Shown: piece after piece, positions 10,251-23,087 of the stretch
How positions within the stretch are numbered: position 1 is the first letter of the stretch
Layout of the letters: the number at the start of each line of letters is the position of its first letter
Source of the DNA: Odontocerum albicorne
Taxonomy: Eukaryota; Arthropoda; Insecta; Trichoptera; Odontoceridae
Reading direction: 5' to 3'
NCBI GenBank assembly: GCA_949825065.1
Contig: OX463844.1
Location: 26,259,056-26,323,055, forward strand
DNA: 64,000 nt
The notes under the pieces: generated by a model
Databases searched by the model: none
Told to the model about the DNA's origin: nothing
What the model saw: the letters and a program-made list of their open reading frames with translations, nothing else
Position numbers and translations under genes: made by a program

Positions 10251-12420
10251 GATATGCATCATCCTAATTTTAGTTTAACAGAAAACTGAAAAAATATAAC
10301 ATAACTTAGAATATTCTCTGATCCACATTTTCCTGTTTCCTTTCCTGATCCTTGAACGAATTCCTTTTCTTTCGTTCAACCATTTTTAATGAATATTAGT
10401 GATTTATGTGTTTTTTATATAAAAATTTAATGTTTTTTTTTTGTAAAATCGGCCATGGATTAACACAATTTGCTGAGTCCAAGATGATCTGGTTGATCGG
10501 AAGATTGCTTTAAAGTCTTTAGTCCACCATGTTTACTATATACACAAAAATTGGAAAACCCTCAAGAAAAGACTACTCCCTAATTACAGCTTTAAAAATT
10601 ATAGTTTTATTATCAGTATAAAGAAAGCGCAACTTTAAAATCAAAACTTTTTTACCTATATTTATTGATGCAGCTGCCAACCACAAATACTTCGATCACT
10701 CTTAGAGTAACAAGTGTCACGAAAAAAGTGTTCTATAAGGAGTTGGCTTGAATTGTAACTCAAGTTAAGAAAGCTAAGTGAAAAATTGTTTTATAGTACA
10801 ATAACTTCTGAATTTCAAATACCTTAAAAAATAAGTCTAGTGGGTTAGTTAATACGACAAGTGCTATGAAAACCTTAATCACTAGCGTGACCCCTCATCG
10901 CGTGCTATTTTTATAAAACTAATAACCACTTAATCTTGATCTACGCCTTTTCTTTTGTGGTTTTCTCAGAAATAGAAAATTATCGTCAAATAATTACTTT
11001 GTTTACAAAAATGAATTAGTTTTATTAATTTAATACGCCGTTTTTCATCGTGTAATCCATCAACGCATGATTTGTTAAAAATAAATATTATTACAATCTA
11101 CATACGAGTATATCTACAACATACGAGTACTAAAGAAAATACTGTTATATAAATACAGAAAAATGCTTCTTTCAGACATTCAAATTCAACTATTTGAATA
11201 GTTTCATTATATATTAAATTAAAACATGCTTTAGTTTTTTTTGTTTTTATCTATAAAATTAAATCAAATGTAGTAAAATTTGACTATCTTCGTACTAAAT
11301 AGTTCTTTTCATAAAATATTGCATTTTGACTTTTCCAGTTCACCGCTCTCCATTTTTAATGTTATAGGTACTGCAAGATTCTGGAACCAGCTAAGATCGC
11401 ACAATTGTTAACGTGCTTTAAAAGTGAATAAAAAAAATACATCTCCTTTCACTGGCATAGCGCCCTTTTTTTTTCCGTATTGCTTCCATAATATTATAAT
11501 TTTTTTATTATAACGTAACATTTCACTTAAATTTTTGTAAAACAATAATTTGATTATAGGACTTCAAAATAAATTCACCATATTGTTCACTGTACAATCA
11601 AGCATTTAAAAAAATAAAACACAAAGTAATTTTAAATGAAAAACATTTTAAACCTAATCAAAATGTTAAGTACTACATTCATTAGAAGAAAAACGTTATA
11701 GCGATATTAAATTTAGATTTCTGTTATTTTTATTATCTCATGATTGTATATTAGTATACAATTTCCCCCTTAATAAATTTTCATACTTAGTTTCTGGCAC
11801 GGAAAAACGTAAACATTCAAGTAAATAGGTATTGTCTAAGATTATGAGAAAAAACAGAACATAATTTAGGGGTACGTGTATACGAGTATTAAAAAGGAAT
11901 AGACATCTGTTTTATTCACTCCCCTCGAAGCTTTATTACAAATATACTTTCTCACAAATGTATGATTAAATAAGATAAATCAGTATTTTTTCTGAAGCTG
12001 TTCACGCCAGGTGAGTGTTGCATGGAGAATTAATTAAAATTTATCAACAGCTTGCCAAAGTGCAAAATGACCGCCAAAATACTTAAGTACTGACGTTTGT
12101 CAAAAGTCACTACGTTAGTCCGCATTGGCTAGGGATGGGGTATTCGATAATTGGATTTTCGATTTTTTATACCTAAAATGAAATGTTCGTAATTAGTATT
12201 AATACATTGTAGATCTTGGCCTATTTAAAGATAGATACAAATCATACAATACATTAGAAATACAGTATAATGAAAATTAGGAATTAAAACGTCAGTTTAG
12301 AGAAAAACTATTGTTCGATTTATGAAAAAACTATTCGATTTGTGACATGACGTTTTAAACGCCGCACGACTCATCCTAGACTTTCTGTAGTATAAAACAG
12401 AACGATTGCACTGAAAAAGA
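10251..12420. other. intergenic with a small LINE scrap
   Basis: At about 11325-11405 the plus strand reads FDFSSSPLSIFNVIGTARFWNQL, a LINE ORF2 C-terminal scrap of the same family as 56.6 kb; both share the bases TTTTCCAGTTCACCGCTCT. The rest is AT-rich and I see no gene. Confidence 0.5.
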
Positions 12421-12431
12421 AGAAAGAAAGT

Positions 12432-13515
<1,084 letters not shown>

Positions 13516-14219
13516 ACATTTTTTTTTTAATTATATAAATAACGGAAGATATAATTAAGCCATCCGCTTGATGTGTTATCTCCATCTCAAAGTAAAAAAG
13601 CAGAGAAGGGACTTCGTCCAAAATACTATATAGTGGATTATCCTACACTTTCAATTCTCTCCTACACGTTAAAAGTTTAGTTGAAAATGTTAACATACAG
13701 CTTTAATTCAGACTAGTATTTATTCTTTGTACAAAATTTTTCATTCCATTAAATTTGTCAATTTCTACAACATCAAAAATAGCAAATGCTATGGTATAAT
13801 ATTATAATTTAAAACGGAAATTATTTCCATGTATTTTTTTACAAATCAAGAATGTTCAAATGATTTCATAGTATCAGGACCTTCCTAAATTAAAAAAAAT
13901 TAAAACGTACATTCCTTCATTTAAACTGTGTGAAATGGATCAAGTCCGGGGTTTCCTGACCGAACTCTCGGTCGAGGATTCAATTGAGCATTATTCTGTC
14001 CCATACTTCTGTGGTAAGGTACGAGTAATTAAAGCTCCCCGCCTTAATTTTAAACACACTTCAACGGGCTCTGTCGTCTGAAAACCATGTCAGACGTGTA
14101 GCTTCATTTTGGAGAGCAAACCTTTCCAAATCATGGGTACCCAAGTCACGTGTACATGTGTATAAACTTGTTTCAAGTAATCAGTCTGCATACAGAAAAT
14201 ATAACTCTACAGATACTAT
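13516..14219. other. intergenic, unclassified
   Basis: The block from about 13930 to 14170 is richer in GC than its surroundings and lies just upstream of a LINE fragment, but I could not identify a coding frame or a tRNA-like head in it. Confidence 0.4.
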
Positions 14220-15140
14220 TGTTTTTAGACTGAGATAGAAGAGGGGAAAACAGTTTCAATTATTGTTCTGGATTTGAACGCTGCCTTTGATACTGTCAAT
14301 CGTAAAATTATCTTGCAAAATCTTAAGGATGAGTATGGATTTTCAGGCAATGCCGTCACCGGAGTTGTATCTTATTTTTTAAATACAAAGCAATCCGTTG
14401 TTGTCAATCAGAAAGAATATTTTTAGAATATTGTAAAGTATTGTGTACCACAAGCATCGGTACTAGAACCACTGCTTTTTGTTCTTTATATACTCGTTAA
14501 TATAGTAGTGTATCAGTGATCTCATTGGCACGGAGGATTTAAAATTTCAAGTTTACGGGAGTGATACTTTGTTTTTTAACTTCTGTGATCCTAGTTAAAG
14601 AAAATAATCTGAAACAGAGTACTTATATACTCGTACTTGCATTCTTCAAATCTCACACTGTATATCTAAAAATAAATTCAAATGAAATGGAATTTTTCTT
14701 GCGAAAACAACATATTTTTGATATTAGTGCTTTAACAGTCATGGGTGTTAGTACTTTTCCAAAATAAAGCATGTAAATTCTGGGTGTTTTTCTTGAAAGT
14801 AAGCTCTCCCTCGATATGCTAACAATAAAACTGTTTCTTCAGGCTTATATCTTAAAGATTTAAAATTTGTACGTTGATGTTTTCCAACATTGTAAATAAA
14901 AACTCCTTTAATTAATTTGTTGTGTCGCTTTATTTTATCTTTCGACTGAGAGATGTTCCTTTGGAGAGGAGTAGAACTTTAAGTTTTATTTCTTCTTTAT
15001 CTAATAAATTGGTTGGAACAAATAGATCTTATATGGCAGGGTATTATGATAAAGCTTTTAATTAGAGCGCCCTTGAGGAGAGTTTGCTCTCTAAACAGCG
15101 CTACATAAATTGTTCTTTTATGATAACTATCATTATTGCT
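14220..15140 (+). mobile_element. decayed LINE (L2/CR1-like) 3' half
   Basis: A reverse transcriptase stretch at 14250-14500 reads VLDLNAAFDTVNR (motif A, D-x-x-x-AFD) and then CVPQASVLEPLLFVLY, a damaged form of the GVPQGSVLGPLLF motif B. The end at about 15064-15135 carries an AGCGCCCTTGAGGAGAGTTT segment followed by TACATAAATTG. That 3' signature also occurs at 47162 and 60022. Stops and shifts between these blocks show it is dead. The LDL.AAFDTV and VPQGSVLGPLLF patterns point to the L2/CR1/Daphne group rather than to Jockey or RTE; the exact clade is uncertain. Confidence 0.65.
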
Positions 15141-16394
15141 TTTTTTATAAAGTAGTTTCAGTAGAAATATACTCCTAACCGACCGACATTTGGTACAAAT
15201 TTCATTTATTGTTTTCTTACCAAATGTTCATTATTTTAATTACAGAGTTTTAAATACTAGTAATTGGTTTTTATTTGGGGAAATACAGTCTATTTTTTTA
15301 TATACTTGTTCATAGATTTTTTGGCGAACGGTGAAATTATTTCGTGGTTTGTTTTTGAAAGTTTTTATTTTCATATTCATCTGTTACTGCGAATTAAAAA
15401 TGAACCTGATTATATTAAATCAGATCAAGGAAGACCTTTAGTTATCAAAAAGCGAATAAAGGGGCGTGGGACGGAAGAGCCCTGTGTCACCACTGCTTTC
15501 ATCCTCGGAAGATCATCCTCGAGCAGAAAATGACAGAAAAAAAATATATAATATTATTTTTAAACTTCTATTACACATTTGGTAATATTATCATAATAAA
15601 AAAACATCTAAAGGGCTTCATTCTGTGAAGTTCGAAAGCGTGTTATAAAAAATGGTTTGGGAAAATCTCTTGATCGGTGGCATTTAACCAGAGGGCAAAC
15701 TTTCTTTAGCGACTTTTACAGAGGTTCAAAGTTTCAACAATAGATTAAGTCCGTGGAGTTCCTGCAGAAATCTTTTATTCTCCAACATTTAAAAAAAATT
15801 AAATCATGGTGGGAAACTTGACAATTAAAGTTGACATAAATAAATCGGAAATCCTCAGCCTAGTTATGTTCAAAGGATACTATGATAACCAATTTGAATG
15901 TATTAAGGGTCTGAGTTCGGTTTTAAAATGTACGGATTATACTGTTATTTATGTTATTTGGAAGTTAATACGTTATCACCAGCTTTATAGCATCCATTAA
16001 ATTTTTAATATTGTTTAATACCAGCTTTGGCAAAAACTCCGTCGTTTAGAATTAAAAAAATAAGTGTTACGTATGTAAATTTTCTACCCACCAAAGTACA
16101 AGTATATATGGAAACAACCGACCATCTAGCAAAATATCCGGTTTCGTCCACTTGAAATATGAAACTTCCTCCAAGAATATTATGTGAGGCTAAAACCATC
16201 TATTTACGAGTTGGTCAAAAGTCTTAGAACTGACTTGTAGCGAGAAAGAAGCTTCCTATAAGGATATTCAGATTAAATTTCCCCCCAAGTAATGACAACA
16301 TACAATAAACCTGTCTTTACATATTGAATCCATCATATACATGGTGTGAATAAACCACTGTCGCATAAGAAATCGTCTTTATAAAATCCATATT
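15141..16394. other. intergenic, nothing recognised
   Basis: AT-rich. Open frames at 15264-15533 and 15806-16000 show no recognisable motif. Confidence 0.5.
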
Positions 16395-16991
16395 TCCTTA
16401 TTTATTTATTTGAAGGGTCGGATGACCTTTGATATAAAGATAAAAAAAAACAAAAACATTTAGAATTTGACATTGATATATAAGCAGTGTTATACAATAG
16501 GAAAAAAACAGTACAAGTCGAACAACACATCAAAACAAATTACACAATTCAATAAATTCATCCCCGCAAGATCAATTTCTTCACTTTACTCCTGTAAGTA
16601 ATCAAATTCATACGAAAATCCATACAATTCCCATATTGACTACCCAATCGGTACAATTTGTTATGCAAGAGTTGTACAAATAATTATTTGCAACCACTTC
16701 ACTATTGTACAGAATATTTTGCCGAGTGGGCCCATATAAGGAACGCGTAGCATGACAAACTGAGTTAGTTCCGGACTATTAAAATTCTAGCCAATTATTT
16801 TAAATAATGTGTTCTTCTATGTGACAAGGTTGTTATCTTATCATTTTCAACAGCATATTAAATTCAGTTTTTGGAATCTGCAGTTTAAAGTTTACACATT
16901 GTAAGAATCTCTACTGTATACGCTCAAATTTATCAAACTGGACATCACAGGGGTGGGGGGCCATCTTAGCGAATTGCAATTCAAAATTGTT

Positions 16992-17333
16992 TTAATCAGT
17001 GAAGTTTAACTTTTCTGATTTTTCTACATTAGTAAAATCATAACAAAGTGTGAATACAAAACCTGATCTAAACAAAACCGTAGATGTTATTTTATCTACG
17101 AGAATATGCGTAACAAAGTTTAGCTTCTCCTCAAATATAACTCCAAAGTTACGGACTTGCGAAACAGTTTCCAGTACCATTTCATTCAAAGCATAGTAAT
17201 ATGTGCATGTTAATATTGATGTTTCTATGCTGAACTTAACATTTTGATACTTAGCAACATTTAATAAAAGTAATTTCCCCGAATCATTCGTTAAATTCTT
17301 GAGATTCCGTTGAAGAATGAGACAATCATTCAT
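16992..17333 (-). pseudogene. LINE reverse transcriptase fragment (motif D/E region)
   Basis: The 113-codon frame reads CLILQRNLKNLT, LLLLNVAKYQNVKFS, YYYALNEMVLETVSQVRNFG and VIFEEKLNFVTHILV. It matches the part of LINE reverse transcriptases that follows the catalytic YADD/FADD box: an LQ.DL..L block, an LN..K...M.F block, then V..I.DLGV..D..L.F..HI. The FADD box itself is on the far side of the two mariner insertions, at about 19700 on the same strand. The frame ends at 16992 and the downstream sequence continues with stops, so it is not functional. Clade: Jockey/CR1-like, not resolved. Confidence 0.65.
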
Positions 17334-17374
17334 GGTAGATATACGCTAATACATTCATGGTAGATATACGCATA
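17325..17374. repeat. 25-bp coding-derived minisatellite, left part
   Basis: Units of the form CATTCATGGTAGATATACGC repeat at 17330 and 17352. More units lie at 19631-19680 (CATTAATGCTAAATATACGC and CATTCATGCTAGATATACGC), and a degenerate one lies between the two mariners (18657-18675). Together they form one small tandem array in the LINE reverse transcriptase, now split by both mariners. Confidence 0.7.
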
Positions 17375-18656
17375 TACCAGGCGTATCCAGAAAGTAAGTG
17401 TACTGATTTTTTGTAGGCTACAATTTTTTTTATTTAAACAAAAAAATTACGTGGTTACCGTAGTACATATGTAAGCTATTTTTCGACATAGTCGCCATTC
17501 CTCTCAATGCAGGTGGTGAAGCGGGGTATCAACTTTTTGATGCCTTCCTCGAAGTAGTTTCCCGCCAACTCCTCCGTCCACTTCTCCACCTCCTAATTTA
17601 CCTCCTTGTCGGTTGAAAACCTTTTTCCACCCATGTGCAGCTTCAGGGAGGTAAACAGATAGTAATCTGAAGGTGCTAGGTCAGGGGAATGCGCGGGATG
17701 GTTCAGGACATCCCATTTAAACGAGGCGAGCAGTTCCTTCGTGGCGTTGGCCGTGTGTGGTCTGGCATTTTCGTGCAGCAGGCAGACTCCCTTTGTCATC
17801 ATGCCTCTCCTCTTGTTCTGAATCACCCTCCGCAATTTTTTTAGGGTCTCACAGTATCTTGCAGAGTTGATGATCTCTCCTTGCGGCATATATTCAATTA
17901 AAATTATGCCTTGACAGTCCCAAAACACGGATGCCATGATTTTCTTGGCTGAAATTGTGGTTTTGAACTTTTTGGCGGAGGGTGAAGAGGTGTGAAGCCA
18001 CTGTTGAGACTGCCTTTTGGTTTCAGGCGTGTAGTGTGCAACCCAAGTTTCATCTCCAGTAACGATGGAGCGGAGAAATTCATCTCCATGGAGTTGGCAG
18101 CGCCTCAAAAACTCTTGCCCGGCCTCCACTCGATTCAACTTGTGTTGGTCTGTCAGCTGTTTTGGGACCCACCTCGCGGACAGTTTCCGATATCCGAGAG
18201 TTTCTGTGATGGTTTCGTGTAGTCGAGATCTGGAGATTTGCGGAAACATTGCAGAAAGTTCATCCACAGTCAATTTGCGATCGTCACGGAGCGCATTTTC
18301 AATTTTTTCAGTCACAATTGAAGGTCTTTCGCTCCTCTGATCATCATGCACAGACGTACGACCGTTTTTAAACTCGCGACACCACTTGTACACACTCGTA
18401 CGATTCATAGCTTTATCACCATACGCAGTTTTTACCTCATTATAAACCTCAACCGAAGGTTTTCCCTTCCAAACGAGATAACGGATGACGCCGCGTATTT
18501 CGCACTTGGCGGGAGATTCGATTGACATTTTTCACGAAACGTGTTGTCGCGTCGACACTTCTCAACGTACTGACCTCGAACCGATCTCGTTGTGGAGGGG
18601 AAGGGTCAGGCTACACGGAAGTGTAGCCAACATGTCGAAAATAAAATCCATCCGGT
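17375..18656 (-). mobile_element. mariner element, copy M1 (right end lost)
   Basis: The left terminal inverted repeat begins TACCAGGCGTATCCAGAAAG at 17375, next to a TA. The right terminal repeat present in the sister copies is absent: the sequence stops after CCGGT at 18656 and runs into a degenerate unit of the flanking 25-bp repeat. The element carries the longest transposase frame of the three copies of this family in the window (17.4, 18.7 and 38.1 kb). Confidence 0.88.
17476..18528 (-). pseudogene. mariner transposase, nonsense and catalytic change
   Basis: This would encode a DD34D transposase of about 350 residues, which cuts and pastes the element at TA sites in the nucleus. The start MSIESPAKCE is followed by a helix-turn-helix region (about residues 10-110), WVPKQLT at 120-126, VTGDETW with catalytic Asp159, LLHENARPH at 251-259 and HSPDLAPSDYYLF with Asp288. 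Two defects are visible. The frame stops after 311 codons (a TAG where the sister copies read GAG), leaving the last 38 or so residues beyond the stop. The second catalytic Asp is Glu253 (HEN instead of the usual HDN), although the 34-residue spacing to Asp288 is kept. It resembles the mariner group often annotated as SETMAR-like. Inactive. Confidence 0.88.
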
Positions 18657-18673
18657 ATTCTAGTGTTCGCTTA

Positions 18674-19630
18674 TACGAGGCATATCCAGAAACTAAGTGT
18701 ACTGAATTTTTGTAGGTTACAATTTTTTTTATTTAAACAAAAAAATTACTTGGTTACCGTAGTACATATGTAAGCTATTTTTCGACATAGTCGCCATTCC
18801 TCTCAATGCAGGTGGTGAAGCGGGGTATCAACTTTTTGATGCCTTCCTCGAAGTAGTTTCCCGCCAACCCCTCCGTCTACTTCTCCACCTCCTCCTTTAC
18901 CTCCTCGTCGGTTGAAAACCTTTTTCCACCCATGTGCAGCTTCAGGGAGGTAAACAGATAGTAATCTGAAGGTGCTAGGTCAGGGGAATGCGCGGGATGG
19001 TTCAGGACATCCCATTTAAACGAGGCGAGCAGTTCCTTCGTGGCGTTGGCCGTGTGTGGTCTGGCATTGTCGTGCAGCAGGCAGACTCCCTTTGTCAGCA
19101 TGCCTCTCCTCTTGTTCTGAATCGCCCTCCGCAATTGTTTTGGGGTCTCACAGTATCTTGCAGAGTTGATGGTCTCCCCTTGAGGCATATATTCAATTAA
19201 AATTATGCCTTGACAGTCCCAAAACACGAATGCCATGATTTTCTTGGCTGAAATTATGGTTTTGAACTTTTTGGCGGAGGGTGAAGAGGTGTGACGTCAC
19301 TGTTGAGACTGCCTTTTGGTTTCAGGCGTGTAGTGTGCAACCCAAGTTTCATCCATAGTAACGATGGAGCGGAGAAATTCATCTCTATGGAGTTTGCAGC
19401 GCCTCAAAAACTCTTGCCTTTTTACAAAATTTCGCTCTTGGCGGGAGATTGGGTTGACATTTTTCACGAAACGTGCTGTCGCGTCGACACTTCTCAACGT
19501 ACTGACCTCGAACCGGTCGCGTTGCGGAGGGGAAGGGTCAGGCTACACGGAAGTGTAGCCATCATGTCGAAAATAAAATCCACCCGGTCGTGAGAGCCTC
19601 AGTACACTTCCTTTCTGGATACGCCTCGTA
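18674..19630 (-). mobile_element. mariner element, copy M2 (internally deleted)
   Basis: Both terminal inverted repeats are present (TACGAGGCATATCCAGAAAC on the left; the right end reads TTTCTGGATACGCCTCGTA), with TA on both sides. The element is about 957 bp long because roughly 380 bp near the transposase start are replaced by about ten filler bases (junction about 19420-19432). Copy M3 at 38146 has the same junction. The start codon runs into a stop about twelve codons on, so it cannot make transposase. Confidence 0.88.
18877..19497 (-). pseudogene. mariner transposase fragments (M2)
   Basis: Two pieces of one transposase frame. The first (19497-19297 on the minus strand) covers EFLRRCKLHRDEFL and VTMDETW (first catalytic Asp kept, but Gly changed to Met before it), through to ETKRQSQQ, where a TGA replaces the next Trp codon. 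The second (19236-18877) covers FWDCQGIILIEYMPQG, LLHDNARPHTAN (second Asp kept) and HSPDLAPSDYYLF (third Asp kept). The DNA-binding region is deleted. The residues before EFLRRC belong to a different frame of the element's 5' end, fused by the deletion, and are not native. Non-functional. Confidence 0.85.
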
Positions 19631-19954
19631 CATTAATGCTAAATATACGCTTATACATTCATGCTAGATATACGCTTACACATTTTGATGTCATCGGCAA
19701 ATATTACAATTTTAAACATTATCAAATATTTATTATGTTAAAGAAATTCCTACATGGACGAGTAAGACGGGGAAGGAAACCTAGAACTACGTTTTCTTTG
19801 AGTGCCCCGTACACGTCGCATACGATCTTGACAAAAGTTTTATATAAATATCACACGCTTGTTGAATATGTTTCCCTGATCGCACTTAATTCTCCAGTAA
19901 TTAATAATATTCTCCTGTCACATATCCAAATTTGCCGATCCATTTTTTTTCCAT

Positions 19955-20731
19955 GAACTGTCTTTTGCCCATGTAATTGTTTTGGCCAAAAATATCATTT
20001 TTATAGGATAATATGTATCGTTAAATGATAGAAAGAAAGTTAGAACAAAAACATAAAATTGCCAAACATTAAAAAAGGAACTGAATAATATTGTTAAGTT
20101 CATAGACGTCGTTGTTCTTGGCGGCAAGAATAGTTCGTTCACTCAGCCAATCGTGATTCTTATAATTGATTTGAATAATGAGAAATACTTTTTCAACCAA
20201 TTCTTCTTTTGACGTCACTAAATTGCAGAAGTTATGAGGTAATGAAATTCGCCCTGAGATCATATCAACTGGCACCTTTCCGTTCCCAATTTTCAGCAAT
20301 TGATGTGAGAATATATCAGCTGATCGATCGTCTGTTGCGTTCATTCTGTTGAGAACAAAGCAGATCTGACGCTGCAGACCGCGATCGCTGTGCTCGCAAC
20401 CGTGCATCCTCAAGTCTGGTTTTCTTTCTTCTTTTTCGGTGCAATCGATCTGCTTTAGTTCATCAAAATCCCGATGAAGTAGCAGAGCATTGTGCAGCCA
20501 GACTTAAGGATGCACGGTTGCGATCACGGCGATCGCGTTCTGCAGCTTCAGATCTGCTTCGTTCTCAACAGAATGAACGCGATAGACTGAGAGTGTCTGA
20601 AATACGTCAAAAATATTGTATACCCATAAGCATTGGGGAATTCAACATATTAGAAACGTGTGCTTTCTCTTTTCTTTCTTTTCCATTTAACCAGACTGAG
20701 CCACAGCAACGCGTGGCTGGGTACAGCTAGT
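19955..20731. mobile_element. inverted pair of Helitron pieces
   Basis: The plus-strand piece (about 20413-20731) is a Helitron 3' end: GTGCAATCGATCTGCTTTAG through to GGGTACAGCTAG and a following T, as in the element ending at 2815. The adjoining piece (20412 down to about 20035) is the helicase region in the opposite orientation. About 80 bp (20330-20412 and 20502-20582) are near-perfect reverse complements, so the two pieces form a large hairpin with a loop of about 90 bp. Confidence 0.75.
20069..20413 (-). pseudogene. Helitron Pif1-type helicase fragment
   Basis: The open frame from the ATG at 20413 first crosses sequence that is the 3' terminal repeat of the Helitron (MRMHGCEHSDRGLQRQ), so that part is not native. 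From about residue 28 it reads DDRSADIFSHQLLKIGNGK, then MISGRISLPHNFCNLVTSKE, NYKNHDWLSERTILAAKNND and VYELNNIIQ. This block occurs near the C-terminus of Helitron-encoded Pif1-like helicases, which unwind DNA during rolling-circle transposition. Walker motifs and the Rep domain are missing. It is better preserved than the copy at 2205-2475 but cannot be functional alone. Confidence 0.75.
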
Positions 20732-20735
20732 ATTA

Positions 20736-22050
20736 TAATAATAATGTTATTATCTCGATTGCTTACTCTATTAAATAAAATAAAACAAATGTGGGGTTTC
20801 TAAGAAATGTAAAACCGACAGGAATGTAATTTTTCCCTATATTTTTAACCTGAATAATATTTAGGCATATAGATGTATAGCATATCGAGTCATTATATTT
20901 TTATATTATGATATGCTAGGAATTAAAACAAATGATCTCTTTATCTTAAACAAACAAATGGGATTTTTTATACCAAAATATCTTAAATTTTCACCGTTTC
21001 GTTGAAAAAGATAATCCTAAAAGCGCCTGTTAAATGCAGCGAATTATCAACATCAAATAAATTAAGATGGAATAAGAAATGTAACGCTTATAACGCCTAT
21101 AACAAAAGATCTTAAATTTTCACCGAAATCCGATCATGTTGAATCATCAATAAATTGTTATTGTATACAAAGTTTTGATAATTGTTCAAATAATAAAGGA
21201 TTTGAAATAATTTTCAAGTATAATTTTCTAATCTATGTTTCATTTTATAGCTCAAACAATGAAAACAATCTCATATACTCAGATAAATAAGATTCTATAT
21301 AAAACTTTCCATTGATAGCGATTGTTATCAATTGATTAAAAAGTGATTTCAATATTAAATTCTTTGTGGTTATATAGAACATTCCTCAATTTTTTTCACT
21401 TTTTTTATTAAGTAATCAATAATACATAGAATTTATCATCTTTGTTTTCCTTTTCTCTTCCAATTTATTGGGTTTGAAAGATTATTTTTAATTATAATTG
21501 TGAAATATGGATATATTTGTGGCGTAATAATTAAAAAAAATGTATTAAAGGTAAGTTCATATAAATTTTGCCCGGAGTGCAGGTAAAAACGCATTTTATT
21601 TTGATATTTCATCGGATTGGATTATTGTAATAATTGCCAACCATTTAAATACTTAAGATAAAAAAATATTTCAACACGTTTACAGCAACTCAGACTTATT
21701 TGACCTCATACTCTATATCATAGGTATATATAAAAGACAAAATAAACTTTTGCCAGTAAAAAGAGAGCACATATAAAGGGTACCTCTTGGTGTTTATACT
21801 GAAATAGTTTATCGAGTTCAATAATATAAATATCTAAGATATTGACTACATAATCATTGAAACGGTCTCAACGAGGCTGGACAATGCTGTTTCTTAAAAA
21901 TACAGAACCTACAAGGATTTAAATCGCGAAATAAGTATGTAAATTGTGCGTTGCTACATATTCTCTATGGTATTGAAACATATATACTTACAAAGGCCAC
22001 CCCAAAGGAAAAACTAAATTAAATGTGGTTTTATCGACGAATACTGAGAG
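20736..22050. other. intergenic, nothing recognised
   Basis: Very AT-rich. No coding motif and no repeat unit shared with the rest of the window was seen. Confidence 0.5.
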
Positions 22051-22270
22051 TCACGTGGGTTGACAAAGTCGTATTACACTTTCATTGTACACAGTATAAA
22101 CTGGCGGGTTTATTGCCATGTGATAATCTCTCCCAACCAATAAAAACCACGTTAAAGAAGCTTTAAGTAAAAACATGACTGGAATTATTTTTACAAAAAA
22201 ATCTAGGGTTCCAGCGGGAATCAAACCAGCAGCCTCCGGATCAGAAGACAGGTATTTTACCAAGTAGGAA
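22051..22270 (-). mobile_element. SINE family A copy, near full length
   Basis: On the minus strand: an A-box-like TTTCCTACTTGGTAAAATAC near 22265, a B-box-like GGTTTGATTCCCGC, then GGAACC, a body with AATTCCAGTCATG, and the tail GGTTGGGAGAGATTATCACA. It finishes with CAATGAAAGTGTAATAC near 22070. A tRNA-like head, a body and a LINE-like tail make a tRNA-derived SINE. Confidence 0.75.
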
Positions 22271-23087
22271 ATGGAGTCCGTAATGATGACACGTTTAAAC
22301 AGATGAGTTTACTTGAAAGGCAAAGGGAAGTATAATATTATTCATCATCAAAATATAAATGTTAGGGTACTTTAGGCATATAATGCGAGGAAAAAATATG
22401 AGATCGTTCAACTGATATGAGATCCTTCAACAACGGAGAAAAACACCAGGGCGGGAAGTAAAACGCGTCTCCTGGTTAAATAAATGTAAAAACGTTTTTC
22501 ACTTTGGTACTACGAATATACGATTGTTCATAGCTGCTACCTCAAAGGTCACGATGACCATCAAACTTCCAAAAAAAAATTTTGTCGAAGAAAAACATTT
22601 GCTCATTTTTAGATTATCTACTTGAAAAATATAAAGAACATTTTAATTTTTCAATTTAAAACTTTCTTTCTATATTTTTTATAAAACCGATATTTTTCTC
22701 TCCCCTTTTGTATTGGGAATAGAATTTTTGGCTAGACTTTTATAAATATAAAAAAAATTCAATTTCGCTCTAGATACGAGTACAATTTCCAATAATATAT
22801 AAGATTGATCTCTGAATGGGTTGATACAATTATAGAGATACTTTGATATTATAAAAATAAGTATCTATGTTATTTTTTTTGTATTTTAAAATTATATCTG
22901 TTTTTTAATGGAAATGTTAAAAATTCGGTTCCGCCTAATTCGTCAAATGCCGAAGGCCTGTAAAGTGATTTTTCATAAACGATAAAAATTATAGACAATT
23001 AATATTTTGACATTAATATAACAATTAAATTTATATAGGATAAAAATGAGTTTATTAGCTTTATTTCGAATATTGCTTTTCTTTTTT
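22271..23087. other. intergenic, nothing recognised
   Basis: AT-rich sequence between two SINEs. No gene or repeat is supported. Confidence 0.5.

Larger units (their letters stand above)
16395..19900 (-). mobile_element. minus-strand LINE, split by two mariners
   Basis: Read on the minus strand, a decayed reverse transcriptase with VIFADDIKMCKRIS (catalytic FADD box, about 19680-19725) is continued at 17333-16992 by MNDCLILQRNLKNL and VRNFGVIFEEKLNFVTHI. A remnant of the VPYMGPLGKI type follows, and an AATAAATAAATA tail lies near 16395. The two halves are separated by the mariners at 17375-18656 and 18674-19630. The upstream limit is not clear. Confidence 0.65.

Noticed and set aside
9694..10278. 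A 194-codon gene starting at ATG 9694
   Set aside because: The first part overlaps an opposite-strand LINE fragment and a 32-bp tandem repeat. Only the last part resembles a LINE protein, so the start is chance.
17992..18715. Plus-strand frames across the mariner M1
   Set aside because: They lie antisense to the transposase, which has clear catalytic motifs.
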